Source of the DNA: [Phialemoniopsis] sp. UDSM-2020
Taxonomy: Eukaryota; Ascomycota; Sordariomycetes; Thyridiales; Thyridiaceae
DNA length: 64,000 nt
Assembly (NCBI GenBank): GCA_018873225.1
Contig: JAEILZ010000002.1
Location: 3,782,001-3,846,000, forward strand
Reading direction: 5' to 3'
Both the position numbers and the translations under genes were made by a program. Within the stretch, counting starts at the first letter, position 1; each line of letters opens with the position of its first letter. The notes below the pieces were generated by a model, which made no database searches, was not told the DNA's origin, and saw only the letters and a program-made list of their open reading frames with translations. Positions 53,516 to 64,000 of this stretch are shown one piece after another.

Positions 53516-55331
53516 TTACGATTCTACAGCTAGAACGCTGGCGACTGGCGTCTGACTATCCAGGTGCCCATGCGAGTCAACCTGCGGGATATCTGTTACG
53601 CCATCCTTCTCGGACACAGAGTGAAGAAGGCGCCAGTTGTAGCTAGTCTCCCACGCGTGTGCTACTCTCAGTATCGTCTTCTCTTGCTGAAGTCCGCCAA
53701 CGATCTGCATTCCCACTGGTAATTGCATGGATGAGTCATCCTTCGCTGGTGCAAAACCGACCGGTATAGACACCGCAGGATGTCCGGTGACATTGAAAAC
53801 AGCCGTGTTGACCGTTAGCCCAATGCTCGGCTCGAAACACTGTCGGGGTGTACCATTCGGGTCACCGTGCTTGGGTGCGACCATCGGTGTTGTTGGCATG
53901 ATCAAGACATCGAAATCTCGAAGTGCCCTTTCGTAATCGTCGCTGACCTTCCGTCCCAAGTTCATTGTTTTGCCATACAGACCAGGAAACTTGTCCATGA
54001 GGTAAAGGCCATTGATGATGGTATTCTTGGTGGAAGGGAAAAGCTTGGAAAAGTTATTGGCAGTCCATGGCAGCCGAGCATGTTCGAACTCTGTGAGATA
54101 CAAGCCTCTTCTGCCATGAGCATTGCCGAGAATGTTTGCTGCACCGGCTATCCGCTGCTGGACTGTCCAGAGCGCGGGCCCTTCTTTATGTGAGGGAACT
54201 GATACCTGCTGCACTGACGCTCCGAGCTTCTCGAAAATCTTTGTTGCCGACAGGACGACACTCCGAACTTGTGGCGTGACAAAGGCATTGTCGAAGCCTT
54301 CTTGAAGAATGCCAATCTTGACACCCGAGAGATCTGCCGTAGATTGCTTCAAAGATTGGGCAAAGTTATGTGACCCGTGCTTTCCAGCACCAAGAGCTCT
54401 ATCGTCGATCCCATCGTAACCAGCAATAGCATCGAGGCACACGGCCGCGTCGTAGACGGACTGCGTCAGTGGACCTGCATGATCATCGACAGCATCTCCA
54501 CTTGTGAATCCAGTCCAAGGGACAAGACCATGCGTTGGCTTGAGACCGACGCCTATTACAACATTGGCGATTAGCATAAGACTCATAGATATCGACTATC
54601 AGACCGTGATACTTACATCCACAAAGTGAAGCTGGCACCCTGATGCTGCCACCCTGATCTGAGCCGATGGCACAGTCCACAAGTCCAGACGCGACTAGCG
54701 CTGCTCCTCCTGACGTGCTCCCGCCAGCTGAGTAGCCAGTGTGATGCGGATTCTCAACTGTGCCTTGTGCACTGGTGAAGGATGATGTTGAGTTGCAAAA
54801 GTTCTCGCATGTACAGGTGCCCACGATGTCCGCACCTGCATCTAGTAGTCTTGTCACGACTGTAGCGTCCGTCTTTGGAGTCCACGCCGGGAAAGCATCA
54901 CTTCCATAGAACTGCGGTACGTCTGCTACAGCAATGCAGTCCTTCAGGCAGATGGATTTGCCTCTGAGACATCCGTTCCCCGCGTCATCGCCCTGTATCA
55001 GGAATTTGTGTGCCCAAGCATTCCCGAAGACTTGTTCCTCTGCTGTCGGCCGATGCACATTCTGACGTGGGTAATGCTTGCGATCCGGGACAGGTTGGTA
55101 GTCGGGAAGATTCATGACATGGTCCGCGACATCGTGAACCGCAGCAAGCAAGTCATCGAAGTCCGGCGATTCCCTAGGCTGCAGACCGAAGCCGAGGTGT
55201 CTTTGGACTAGACTCTCCGCGTCACCTGCTTTCACAGGGTTGTTGCTAGATATCGTATGTTAGTGTGGGCATCAAATGTGGCAGGGTAGATGAGACACGC
55301 ACGCAGATATCTCATTGAAAAAGACCGACAT
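53516..55331 (-). CDS. Amidase (amidase-signature hydrolase)
   Basis: Exons 55331-55303, 55245-54617 and 54552-53516 give about 564 aa. A 29-base first exon (MSVFFNEIS) spliced to ANNPVKAGD gives the usual N-terminus; otherwise there is no in-frame ATG near the conserved start. The amidase signature is complete: GKSICLKD with Lys111, YSAGGSTSGGAALVASG with cis-Ser188, and GSDQGGSIRVPASLCG with nucleophile Ser210. GCVGLKPTHGLVPW follows across the third exon border. Such enzymes hydrolyse amides to acid and ammonia. Together with the deacetylase-fold hydrolase at 57.4 kb it may cleave the half-amide formed by opening a cyclic imide or ureide, an inference from context. TGATAA lies 52 bp upstream of the start. 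Confidence 0.93.
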
Positions 55332-55794
55332 CTTCGCTCGACACAGGTTTCCCTGAGCCTGTGAACCTTCACGCTTGTCGTCTGATAAGAGATTAAGCTT
55401 GGTGTCCTCACTAAGTCGTGCACTTTCATATACTGCCCTTGCATAAGAGCAAGAGGATGTCCTCGGTTAGGCCGTCTCTCCCCTGTTGTGGAAGCGACCC
55501 CGAAGGTTAGCTGGAGCGTTGGGGTGGCTTTGCTGATCACTGCTAGTTCAAGTTGGGGTTGTTTTTTGGCGGCCCACTCAAAACGCTCCAAAGCTGTTGG
55601 GGCCTAATAAAGACCGCCATTTGCGTTCATGCCCAAGCACTCACAAGCGTGGTCTTTAGCTCATTAATAAAATGATGTAATAGTGCATCGGGCCGCGGGA
55701 ATTGCTTCATGGCTGGGCGGGCAGGAATGATTTCATGACAGCTGAATATTACCCCATCCTGTTTGGTCCAATGCATCTTTAGTATTTGATTCTA
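55332..55794. other. Intergenic region upstream of the amidase
   Basis: This region holds the amidase promoter, with a GATA-type TGATAA at 55383-55388, and the 3' flank of the leftward alcohol dehydrogenase gene. No gene was seen. Confidence 0.45.
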
Positions 55795-57001
55795 CTAGCT
55801 GAGATTGACAACCAGGCGACCCTTGAAGTCCCTCTTCTGGTATCTCTCTATCAAGTTTGGTGAATCTTCAAAAGAAACGCAAGTTAGGTGAGACTGAATG
55901 CCATGTCTACCAACGGCTTCCATCATCCTAGCTGTGCTTTCGGCGCTGGCCACGTAGCTACCCATGATCGTCAGCTGCCGGAACACCAATAAGCTAGCAT
56001 CAAATTGCCATCTCTCGGGAGGTAGTCCCAGTGCCACCATAACGCCTTCAATGCGAAGTAATGATAGTGTCCAGGCTGTCACCTCGATAGAGTCGGTGCA
56101 CACAACGGCAGCCGCCACTCCATCCATCTCTGTGAACTCGAAAACTTGCTGAAGTGCTTCTTCAGCTTTGCCTGAGTTCACCACAAGATCTGGCATCAGA
56201 TCTCGCGACGGCATTGACCTGGCTAGATCCCCGCCAGCCTGATGATTATCAACCGCTACAGTGCGGAAGCCCATGGATTTGGCGAACTGTAGTCCCAGGT
56301 ACCCAAGACCGCCGATGCCAATAATAGCCACTGTTGCACCGGGCTCTAGACCTTTGGTCGCTCTTTCAAGGGCCCCCCAAACCGTTGCCTAGTGACATTC
56401 GTAAGAGACAAAGGGTAAAAGATAAGGGCTAATATGAGACTTACACCTGCACACATCAGAGGAGCCGCTTGTTCGAAGCTGACTTCTGGCGGTAATGGAA
56501 TGGTTGTCGCTGGGTCAGCGACCATATACTCGGCTAAGCACCCATCGTCTTTGAATCCTGCCATCTCCCGCCTCTCACAGAATCGGGGATCCAATACACC
56601 ATTGCGGCGAGCCTGAGAATTGATGCATCCTCTACACTTCGAACAGGCTTTCTTGAAATTCAGGACCCCGACACGATCACCAACTTTCCAACGGCTACTG
56701 CATTTGAAACCGACCTGAGTCACCACGCCAGCAGGCTCGTGTGACGGAATAATGGGAAGTTTTGAGTTGAACTGGCCATGATAGACTTGAAGGTCTGAGT
56801 GACAGAACCCAGCCGCGTGTATCCTGACTAGAAGCTCATCATCTTTGATTGCAGGCACAGGGACTGTCACAAGCTTGTAGGCTTCATTGTACTAGATCTG
56901 TGTTAGTACGAGCCATAGCCAACGTAGGCTGAAAATTCTGCACTTACATTAGAGAGCTGGGCCGCTCTCATTTGCGGTGGGGCAGTTCTTGCCGAGGCCA
57001 T
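55795..57001 (-). CDS. Zinc-dependent alcohol dehydrogenase (MDR superfamily)
   Basis: Exons 57001-56948, 56891-56445 and 56388-55795 give about 364 aa. The first exon encodes ASARTAPPQMRAAQLSN and is needed for a start. Catalytic zinc ligands are in GFCHSD and PSHEPAG. The structural zinc cysteines are in CSKCRGC with a later Cys in DPRFCERREMAGF, a longer spacing than in classical ADH but one I associate with a fungal subgroup. The Rossmann motif is GIGGLGYLG after CAGATVWGALE. It likely interconverts an alcohol and an aldehyde or ketone with NAD. It is divergent from the PuuE-type gene across only 376 bp, which suggests co-regulation. Confidence 0.93.
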
Positions 57002-57377
57002 TGCTTTGATCTCAGAAGTGTGGCACTGGCGTAAGGGGTCTCAGAGTCTGGGGTACATCAAGCCATATTAAACAGCCCGCTACTGAGCAGCTACCTATTC
57101 GTCACCACTTTGAATGAATAACTGACCCCAAAGAGTGGATGCCGAATGACCCCAAACCCCAAAAGCCGATCTCGACCTTGTTACCCCGACACCTTATCTC
57201 TTCCCCGCTAACTAATGATCGGCACCTGAACTAGCGCTGTCATGCCTTGGATCCCGACCACGATATGACAGGGAGTGTTCACTTCGTCCGAGTTGCTTTG
57301 ACGGAAGATAATCGAGTACGAGAAGGTCCAATCAAACCATCATACAATCACTATCCGCAGATTCGAATTGAAACAAG
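57002..57377. promoter_or_regulatory. Compact divergent promoter, ADH and PuuE-type hydrolase
   Basis: Starts lie at 57001 (leftward) and 57378 (rightward). Two GATA-type sites fitting HGATAR are present: TTATCT (reverse AGATAA) at 57194-57199 and AGATAA at 57306-57311. These are binding-site candidates for the AreA/NIT2 nitrogen regulator. No gene was seen. Confidence 0.55.
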
Positions 57378-58416
57378 ATGGGCAAGAAGCGTGTTCTCAT
57401 TAGCTATGGCGTCGATGTCGATGCGGTCGCAGGATGGCTGGGCTCGTACGGTGGAGAAGACTCTACCAATGACATTAGCAGAGGTGAGTGGTCGCTTGCC
57501 CCGTGGAAGAGCCGAGATACTAAGATACATCACAAAGGGCTTTTCGCCGGCTCAGTTGGCTCTCGTCGGGTACTGAAGCTGTTCGAGAAGTACGGCATCA
57601 AGTCCACGTGGTTCATTCCGGGGCACAGCCTGGAGACCTTCCCCGAGGAGATGGCCCTCGTCCGGGACGCGGGGCATGAGATCGGACTCCATGGCTACTC
57701 TCACGAGAACCCTACGGATATGACCCTTGAGCAGCAGCGAGATGTCCTTGACAAGACGTACAAGATGCTCACAGACTTCTGCGGCAAACCCCCGCGCGGC
57801 AGTGTTGCGCCGTGGTGGGAGACGAGCATGGAGGGCGCACAGCTCCTCCTCGACTACGGTATTGAGTACGACCACAGCATGTCTCACCACGACTGCCAGG
57901 CATACTATCTGCCCACAGGGGAGTCTTGGACCAAGATCGACTACAAGAAGAAGGCGGCGGACTGGATGCACCCGCTCAAGAAGGGTATCGACACAGGGCT
58001 CGTTGAGATCCCGTCGAACTGGTATCTGGACGACCTGCCCCCGATGATGTTCATCAAGTCCGCTCCCAACAGCCATGGCTTTGTGAATGCACGTGATGTA
58101 GAAGACATCTGGCGAGACCACTTTGACTACTTCTACCGAGAGTATGACGAATTCATATTCCCAATCACGATTCATCCTGACGTGTCGGGGCGTCCCCACG
58201 TTTTGTTGATGCATGAAAGGCAAGTTCACCCTAGAACACACTGTAACTCCGACACAAGTATCACTAACAAATTGCAGGTTGATCGAGCACTTCAAGAAGC
58301 ACGAGGGTGTCGAATTTGTGACGATGGCAGAAATTGCGGATGACTTCAAGGCGAACAACAAGCCTGCCGATGGTGCTATTCTGCCGGCACCTCCTGGTGC
58401 TATCCTGAAGAAGTAG
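57378..58416 (+). CDS. PuuE/HpPgdA-type deacetylase-fold hydrolase (candidate imidase/ureidase)
   Basis: Exons 57378-57483, 57538-58219 and 58278-58416 give about 308 aa. The second intron has a GC donor (AAAG-GCAAGT) and an AG acceptor; using it restores [13 protein letters not shown] exactly. It is a NodB-fold protein: [15 protein letters not shown] supplies the metal aspartates, [11 protein letters not shown] supplies metal histidines, RGSVAPWWE is the next motif, and [18 protein letters not shown] is the late His motif. The nearest families are HpPgdA-like deacetylases and PuuE-type allantoinases, which include bacterial enzymes that open cyclic imides. It has no signal peptide, so a cytosolic small-molecule role fits better than cell-wall deacetylation. 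Adjacent amidase, ADH and transporter genes support this. Confidence 0.88.
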
Positions 58417-58934
58417 TTTTAGATATCACCAATAAAATCAGTACAGTCAAGACGCTATCAGCATGACCTTTCAAGCCCACTCTGAATATCCAATCATCCT
58501 CGTGCCGATCTTTGTATCACGAGATACGTCCGCGTCCAGGTAGCGTCAGGGTAGGCTGCTTCGTTATCCGCTATCTCCCATTAGTGAACAACTTGCTCCA
58601 ACAAAAGCGGGACCAGGTGCGTAAAAGCCTCCAACTCTGCAATCTCTACCCCAACGTTATCAGGAAAAAACACATGCAGACTCCACAGATCTTCCAATCT
58701 CATGGGGTGCTTCATGGCCCCACGGGGTCCATCAACCAGGCTCTTCACCCCGGATCAGCTTATCTCGACCTGTCGAGTTCATGGTCCTTCATCTCTTCAA
58801 CAACTTTATTTATATCAAGGGAAAGGTCTCCTGGTGTTGGTCTCACAGAAACCAATCTGCAATTCCCAATTCTCTCTTCACTCGAGCCCTGTCACCCCAA
58901 CTCTTCCCCATTGGTCACACTTGGAACGGTTGTC
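58417..58934. other. Intergenic region upstream of the transporter
   Basis: This is 0.5 kb containing GATA-type sites at 58571-58576 (CTATCT) and 58760-58765 (TTATCT). A rightward frame runs from 58512 into the transporter's first exon, but its upstream part has no homology. Confidence 0.45.
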
Positions 58935-60454
58935 ATGGCTAAGACCGCAGACGAGATTGCTCCTGCGCCCAGTCGCAACAGCACCAGCAGTCAAGAGAGA
59001 TATGGAAAGCTTGAGAATGCCGAGAATGCTACCGAGGTGTTCAAGACGGGCGAGGGAGGCGTTGAGTTTCGCACCGTCGGCTGGATTCACGCTTCCGTGA
59101 TCTTCCTCAAGAGTCAGTTGCCATTGACGCTCTCTCCTTTCCATCCACACTCGTACTAATGTCTATCGTCAACAGTCATCTTCGCCACCGGAGTCCTGAC
59201 AATTCCTTCGGCCATGTACGTTCTCGGTGCCTTCCCAGGTGCCATCAACGTCTTGGGATGGCAGGCTCTCAACACCTACACTGCAATCGTCCAGGGCAAC
59301 TTCCGCAACTCGCACGCCGGATGCCACTCCATCGCCGACATGGCCGACAAAGTGGGAGGTGCATGGCTCCGAGAGGTGGTTGGCATCATCTTCCTTGTCA
59401 CATTTGCCATCGTCGGTGCCTCGGGTATCTTCGGTGCATCTGTGGCGTTGAACGCGCTCTCCAACCACGCCATCTGCACCAACTACTTCATGCTTGTCTC
59501 CATGATTGCAGTCTTCATCCTTGCGAGTGTACGCAAGTTTGAGAAGATTGCCTGGCTTACGTGGGCTGGCTTCCTGTCGGTCTTTGTTGCCGTCTTCATC
59601 GTTGTGTAAGTCAAGCATCATCTCCTGCTTTGGTGGCCAATTACTAACCAGCCCACAGAGTCGGCGTGACGACTCGTGACAGGCCGGCTGCGGCTCCTCA
59701 GACAGGAGACTTCGACCTTGGATACCACGTTATTGGAAACCCGACTTTTGTCGCTGGCATCACTTCTGCCGCGACGATCTTCTGCTCTGGGGCTGGAACG
59801 TCCGCATTCCTCCCAGTCATCTCGGAGATGAGGAGGCCACGCGACTACAACAAGGCGGTGTATCTGTGCATGAGCATCGTCACGGCCTCTTACCTGTCAT
59901 TCAGTCTGGTCGTGTACCGTTGGTGTGGTAAATGGGTCGCCTCGCCCTCCCTGGGCAGCGCCGGTGGCACGATCAAGAAGGTTGCATATGGCATCGGCCT
60001 CATTGGCTTGCTCGTCAGTGCCTGTCTGTACATCCACGTCGCCGCGAAGTACATGTTTGTGCGGATACTTCGAAACTCGCAACATTTGCAGAAGAATTCC
60101 GTGGTGCACTGGTCAGTGTGGTTCGGCTGCACGCTCAGCATGAGTGTCGTCTCGTTCCTGCTTGCATCTGGTATTCCCATCTTCAATTACCTCCTTGCTC
60201 TGGCCGGAAGCTTGACATTTGCACCACTTGCTCTGGGACTGCCCGGCTACCTCTGGATCTATGATCATCAACATTATCGCCAAGGCTCAATTGTGAAGAT
60301 GGTGGTGTACTACCTGCATTGGGTCTTGATTGGCATCGCAGCATTCATGACCGTGGGAGGCACTTACGGGGTCATCCAGCAGGTCATTGACGCGTATGCC
60401 AATGGGGAGATCAGCTCTGCCTTTGCGTGTGCAGATAACAGCGGATCATCTTGA
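58935..60454 (+). CDS. Amino acid/auxin permease-type transporter (AAAP)
   Basis: Exons 58935-59112, 59176-59605 and 59659-60454 give about 467 aa. The ATG at 58935 begins AKTADEIAP, a hydrophilic tail of about 45 residues. Then come GWIHASVIFLKIIFATGVLTIPSAMY (first helix with the family GVLxIP) and about ten more hydrophobic segments, for example VVGIIFLVTFAIVGASGIFGAS and GIPIFNYLLALAGSLTFAPLALGLPGY. The fold and motifs match Aa_trans (PF01490) proteins such as the Neurospora Mtr neutral amino acid permease. It probably imports an amino acid or related nitrogen compound across the plasma membrane. Its position beside the amidase and imidase-like genes suggests it takes up their substrate. 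Confidence 0.92.
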
Positions 60455-60731
60455 CCTGGAGATTTGGATAATGACAGCAAATAAGCAATGTCACCATTGC
60501 GGAAGATGCTTGTGAAGAATAATTTCAGAATTATTGGGAGCATTCTTGCCTTTAGACTAGTTATGGCATATATGTAACTTTTGTTATCACTTGAGTAGTG
60601 TCTTCATGTTTGTTGAATAGAAATGCTAGAGGGTTCTGGTTGAATGGAAGTGTGAGGGGATGTAGTGGTGGTAATTTACAAGACGGGTCCAATCTAATTT
60701 CGTGGTGAGTAAATGAAAATGCGCACCACGC

Positions 60732-63700
60732 TTAATCCAACGTCTGAGATTCGCACATTCTCTGGTATATCCCACGCCGCGAACTTAGCTCTGCGTGAGT
60801 TCCGGTTTCAACGATATTGCCACGGTAAAAGACAAAAATGCAATCAGCGTCCCTGATCGTGCTCAGACGATGCGCGACGGCGAATGTGATTCTATCATTG
60901 CCGGCAGTGGCTGCTTCAGCCAGGGCATTCTGGACAGCCTTCTCGCTCTCCGCATCGAGCGCACTCGTCGCTTCATCAAGAAGAAGGACTTTGGGGTTGC
61001 GAATGAGGGCCCGCGCAATTGCGATGCGTTGACGTTGCCCTCCCGATAGCTGGGATCCATTGACGCCGATATCCGTATTCATACCCTCGGGTAGCGAGGA
61101 AACGAAGTCCCATGCGTTGGCATCACGAAGAGCACTCTCTATGGTGGTGTCAGGGGTCCGAGACCCGAGATCTGCCAGAGATAATGCTTCATCATCCTCT
61201 GAACTGATACCTAGGACAACATTATCTCGGATCGAGCCTTCGAAGAGCACCGGTTCCTGTGGGACGAGAGATACAACGCTGCGGTAGAGGCGAGGACTCA
61301 ATTCGGGTATCGTTGATTCATCAATGGTGATGGAACCGGTAGTAGGGTCGTAAAAGCGTGCAAGAAGGCTGATAATTGTGGATTTGCCACACCCCGACGC
61401 ACCAACAAGGGCCACCAATTGGCCTTTGTTCACCTAGAATCTCATCAGCCTTCATTACCCCAACGCAAATCGCGATGTGACACATCATACATTCAAACTG
61501 ACACCCCTCAAAACAGGTACTTCAGGCCTCGAGGCGTAATGGAAGCGGACATCATTGAGTCGCATAAGGTTGACAGCCTCCGGGCCGCGGTTCTGATTGT
61601 CGCTTGAGGTCCGAATCGTAGGCTGCAACTGATGGAGCCAAAACACATAATTGGCTGAGTTCAGGCCCTTCGTAATGCCTAAGAGAAGGATCAGTAAACC
61701 ATCTATCGAAGAGGGTTTTGAGATTCTTACTAGTAGAGAACTGGAAGAGACTCGAGGCTGCCTGCCCACTGAAGAAAACACCGAGGAAAGCAATGAGAAA
61801 GGCATCAGAGTCGACCCCACCAAACGAAAGTAGCCGACACCCATACCTGTAGTGAGACGTGCACATTTAGTATCAGATACAGGGGTGTCTACAAGTACTC
61901 CGCTTACCAGACACCCAGAGCCATAAACCAGTACTCCATCGCCTGCATGAGAGCAAACCAGATCATCACCAGAACAAGCGGGGCTCTCGATTCCGATATT
62001 GCCTGATCGAGTTCCAGGTCGTACTTCGCCAGGACAGACTCCTCCATGGCCATTGAAGACACCGTTCGAATAGCAGTGATGGACTCGGAAGCGATCGATG
62101 CACTCGTGGAGTAGCGTTTGGCGTTGTCGCGATTCAGCTTGGCGTCAGCACGAATCTTGAAAAAGCCGACAGCCACAGTCGGCGGAAGACCACCCAGAAC
62201 AACCACGAGACCAAGCTTCCAGCTGTATGCCAGGGCGAGTATACTGCATGCCACGAGGTTCAGCACCGCGATCCCAATGAGGGCAATGTTGAAACCCATC
62301 AACTCGACGATGCCCTGGGGGAGGCTATCAGCTCGACTCGTCAATGCACCCACGCTATTCTCAGAGCGGTCAGAGAACTGTAGGTCCTGGCGAAGTATAT
62401 CGGAAAATACTTGTCTTCGATATCTATGGTTGAGTTCTTGTGCAATGTTGTTTGTTGAATAACCAAGCAAAAAGTAGGACAAGAGGCAGCCTGCAGCGAG
62501 GACAATGAACATGGAAGCGAAGAAGTCACCACGATCTGTGAGTTGGGGTTCGGTGTAGTTGAACACCCCAACAACTTTTGACATCAGGATTGCCTGGGCG
62601 GGATAAGCAGTGGCTAGAAGGGACAAGTTAGGTCTCAACTCTAGCAGTGCATGAGGACAAACGGATGAACTGACCTCCCCCAAGAATCCCTACAGCGCTG
62701 AAGATAAATGGCCACTTGGCTCCTATATTTTCTTTGATGAGAAGAAAGATAACCCTCATCACGCCCAAGTGTTTGTGTGTATCGTAGTCGTCATGCTCGC
62801 TTCTTTCCTTGATGTGCTGCTGAACTGAGGACGGAAAGCGAGTCAATGTCTTATGCATCTCGGCATCGTCCCCGGCCTCTTCGCCACTGTCGTTTTCCGT
62901 TGATGCGGCCATCTCAGCATCTTCTTTTGCAGTGACAGCTAGAGTCTGCATGCGTACTAGTCGAGCATACATGCCTTCGTTGGCTACCAGAGTCTCGTGT
63001 GTACCTTGCTCCATGATTTCACCTTTGCTCAGCACAACTATGTTATCGGCCTTGCGGATGGTGGAAAGTTTGTGGGCAATCACTATTGTCGTACGGCCTT
63101 CCGACGCTCTGTCTAAAGCCATCTGGACAGCAGCTTCAGCATTGGGGTCAAGTGCACTAGTAGCTTCGTCGAGGAGCAGGATCTGGGGTTCTGAGACGAT
63201 GCTGCGGGCAATCGCGATGCGTTGCTTTTGCCCTCCGGAGAGAAGGCCACCACGTTGTCCGATCTCTGTGTCGTAGCCGTTGGGCAAGTCCGTTATGAAA
63301 TCGTGTGCAAAGGCGATCCTGGCAGCCTTCTCAATGGCGCTGAATTGTTCCTCGGAAGATGCATGTTCCCACCTAGTCCCAGCCAGGCCGGACCTGATAT
63401 TGTCTGCAACTGTACCGCGAAAAAGAATGGACTCCTTTTAATTGGTCGTAGTCAATATTAAGTCACACTCTCTTGGTATTGGGAACTGACCTGTTGCACG
63501 AGTCGTACGTGTGTGCGCAGCCAATTGAGATTATATTGGTGAATCGCACGCCCGTCAATCTGGATCGACCCTGAAAGCGGCTCATACCATCGCTCAAGAA
63601 GCCCGACAATTGTGCTCTTTCCCGACCCCGATGGACCCTACAGACCAAATGGTTGGTATTCCGTTTGCTATATAGAAGAGGTATGGAAAGCTAGGACTCA

Positions 63701-64000
63701 CTACGAGAGCAGTCATCTTGCCTGCCGGAATTTGCAGCGTGAAGTTACGAAGGACTGTGAGGTTGGGTCGTGTAGGGTAGGCAAATGTAACGTCTTCAAC
63801 CTCTATCTCGCCTGTGAGCTGATGTGGCTGCTCTCCTGTATTGCTAAAAGGATCGAGGACGATTGTGCGATCAATGAGGCTGAATAGCTCGGCGGCAGCG
63901 GAAGCAGCGTGGTTAAAGTCGCCAAAGTTGGGTGCCAGGGAAGTGAGATTGGTTGCAGCGAGAATAATCGATAGGAGTACACTTCAGATGACTACGTTAG
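60732..64000 (-). CDS. ABC transporter, ABCB/MDR full-length type (N-terminus beyond right edge)
   Basis: Seven exons are visible: 63981-63702, 63637-63491, 63434-62675, 62613-61908, 61846-61731, 61678-61491 and 61433-60732. They give about 966 residues in frame; a 3' splice site at 63982-63983 shows that at least one more exon lies to the right. Reading order is the end of TMD1, NBD1 (Walker [10 protein letters not shown], signature LSGGQKQR, Walker [13 protein letters not shown]), an acidic linker, TMD2 and NBD2 ([29 protein letters not shown]). Both NBDs have complete motifs, so ATP hydrolysis is expected at both. The layout matches P-glycoprotein-like fungal exporters of drugs, toxins or lipids. 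It is convergent with the permease, so its role need not be linked to that cluster. Confidence 0.95.

Overview
The window comes from a filamentous ascomycete, probably a Sordariomycete. Genes carry short 52-90 bp spliceosomal introns with GT-AG borders and CTAAC/CTGAC-like branch sites. The gene content is also fungal: bZIP-DUF3425, Zn2Cys6 and C2H2/fungal_trans regulators, a TmpA-like membrane flavoprotein, a Cip1-like secreted protein and TRI12/TOXA-like MFS transporters. I placed exon borders by hand from splice signals, reading frame and family conservation. I recognise 29 protein-coding genes, two of them cut by the window edges, and no RNA genes, CRISPR arrays or intact transposons.

1-24.1 kb is a catabolic gene cluster and the most unusual part. 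It holds a partial SDR at the left edge, three AtuA/DUF1446 proteins (834-2838, 15145-17001, 22083-24119), a bZIP-DUF3425 regulator, a 14-TM MFS transporter, two crotonase-type hydratases, a MaoC-type hydratase, an AMP-forming acyl-CoA ligase and a two-domain ABM protein. Four enzymes end in canonical peroxisomal PTS1 tripeptides: SRL, SKL, ARL and SKL. The likely reading is uptake of a branched or terpenoid acid, CoA activation, and hydration and chain-shortening in the peroxisome. AtuA proteins are known from bacterial citronellol/geraniol degradation. The third AtuA gene has an apparent one-base frameshift near its 5' end.

25-36 kb holds an unrecognised conserved-looking gene, a 12-TM MFS transporter, a P450, a Zn2Cys6 regulator and a TOXA-like MFS transporter whose last intron seems to have lost its expected 3' splice site. 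This could be a small detoxification or secondary-metabolism locus. 35.8-38.3 kb is gene-poor.

38-49 kb is mixed: a secreted GH43-like glycosidase, a TmpA-like ferric-reductase-related membrane protein, an ankyrin protein, an AsaB/CmcJ-like oxygenase, a Cip1-like secreted protein without a cellulose-binding module, and an Old Yellow Enzyme.

49.5-60.5 kb looks like a second functional cluster: a C2H2/fungal_trans regulator, an SDR, an amidase-signature hydrolase, a Zn-alcohol dehydrogenase, a PuuE/HpPgdA-type deacetylase-fold hydrolase and an amino-acid-type transporter. Deacetylase-fold imidase plus amidase suggests ring-opening of a cyclic imide or ureide followed by half-amide hydrolysis; this is inference. 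The right edge carries most of a full-length ABCB/MDR-type ABC transporter whose N-terminus lies beyond the window.
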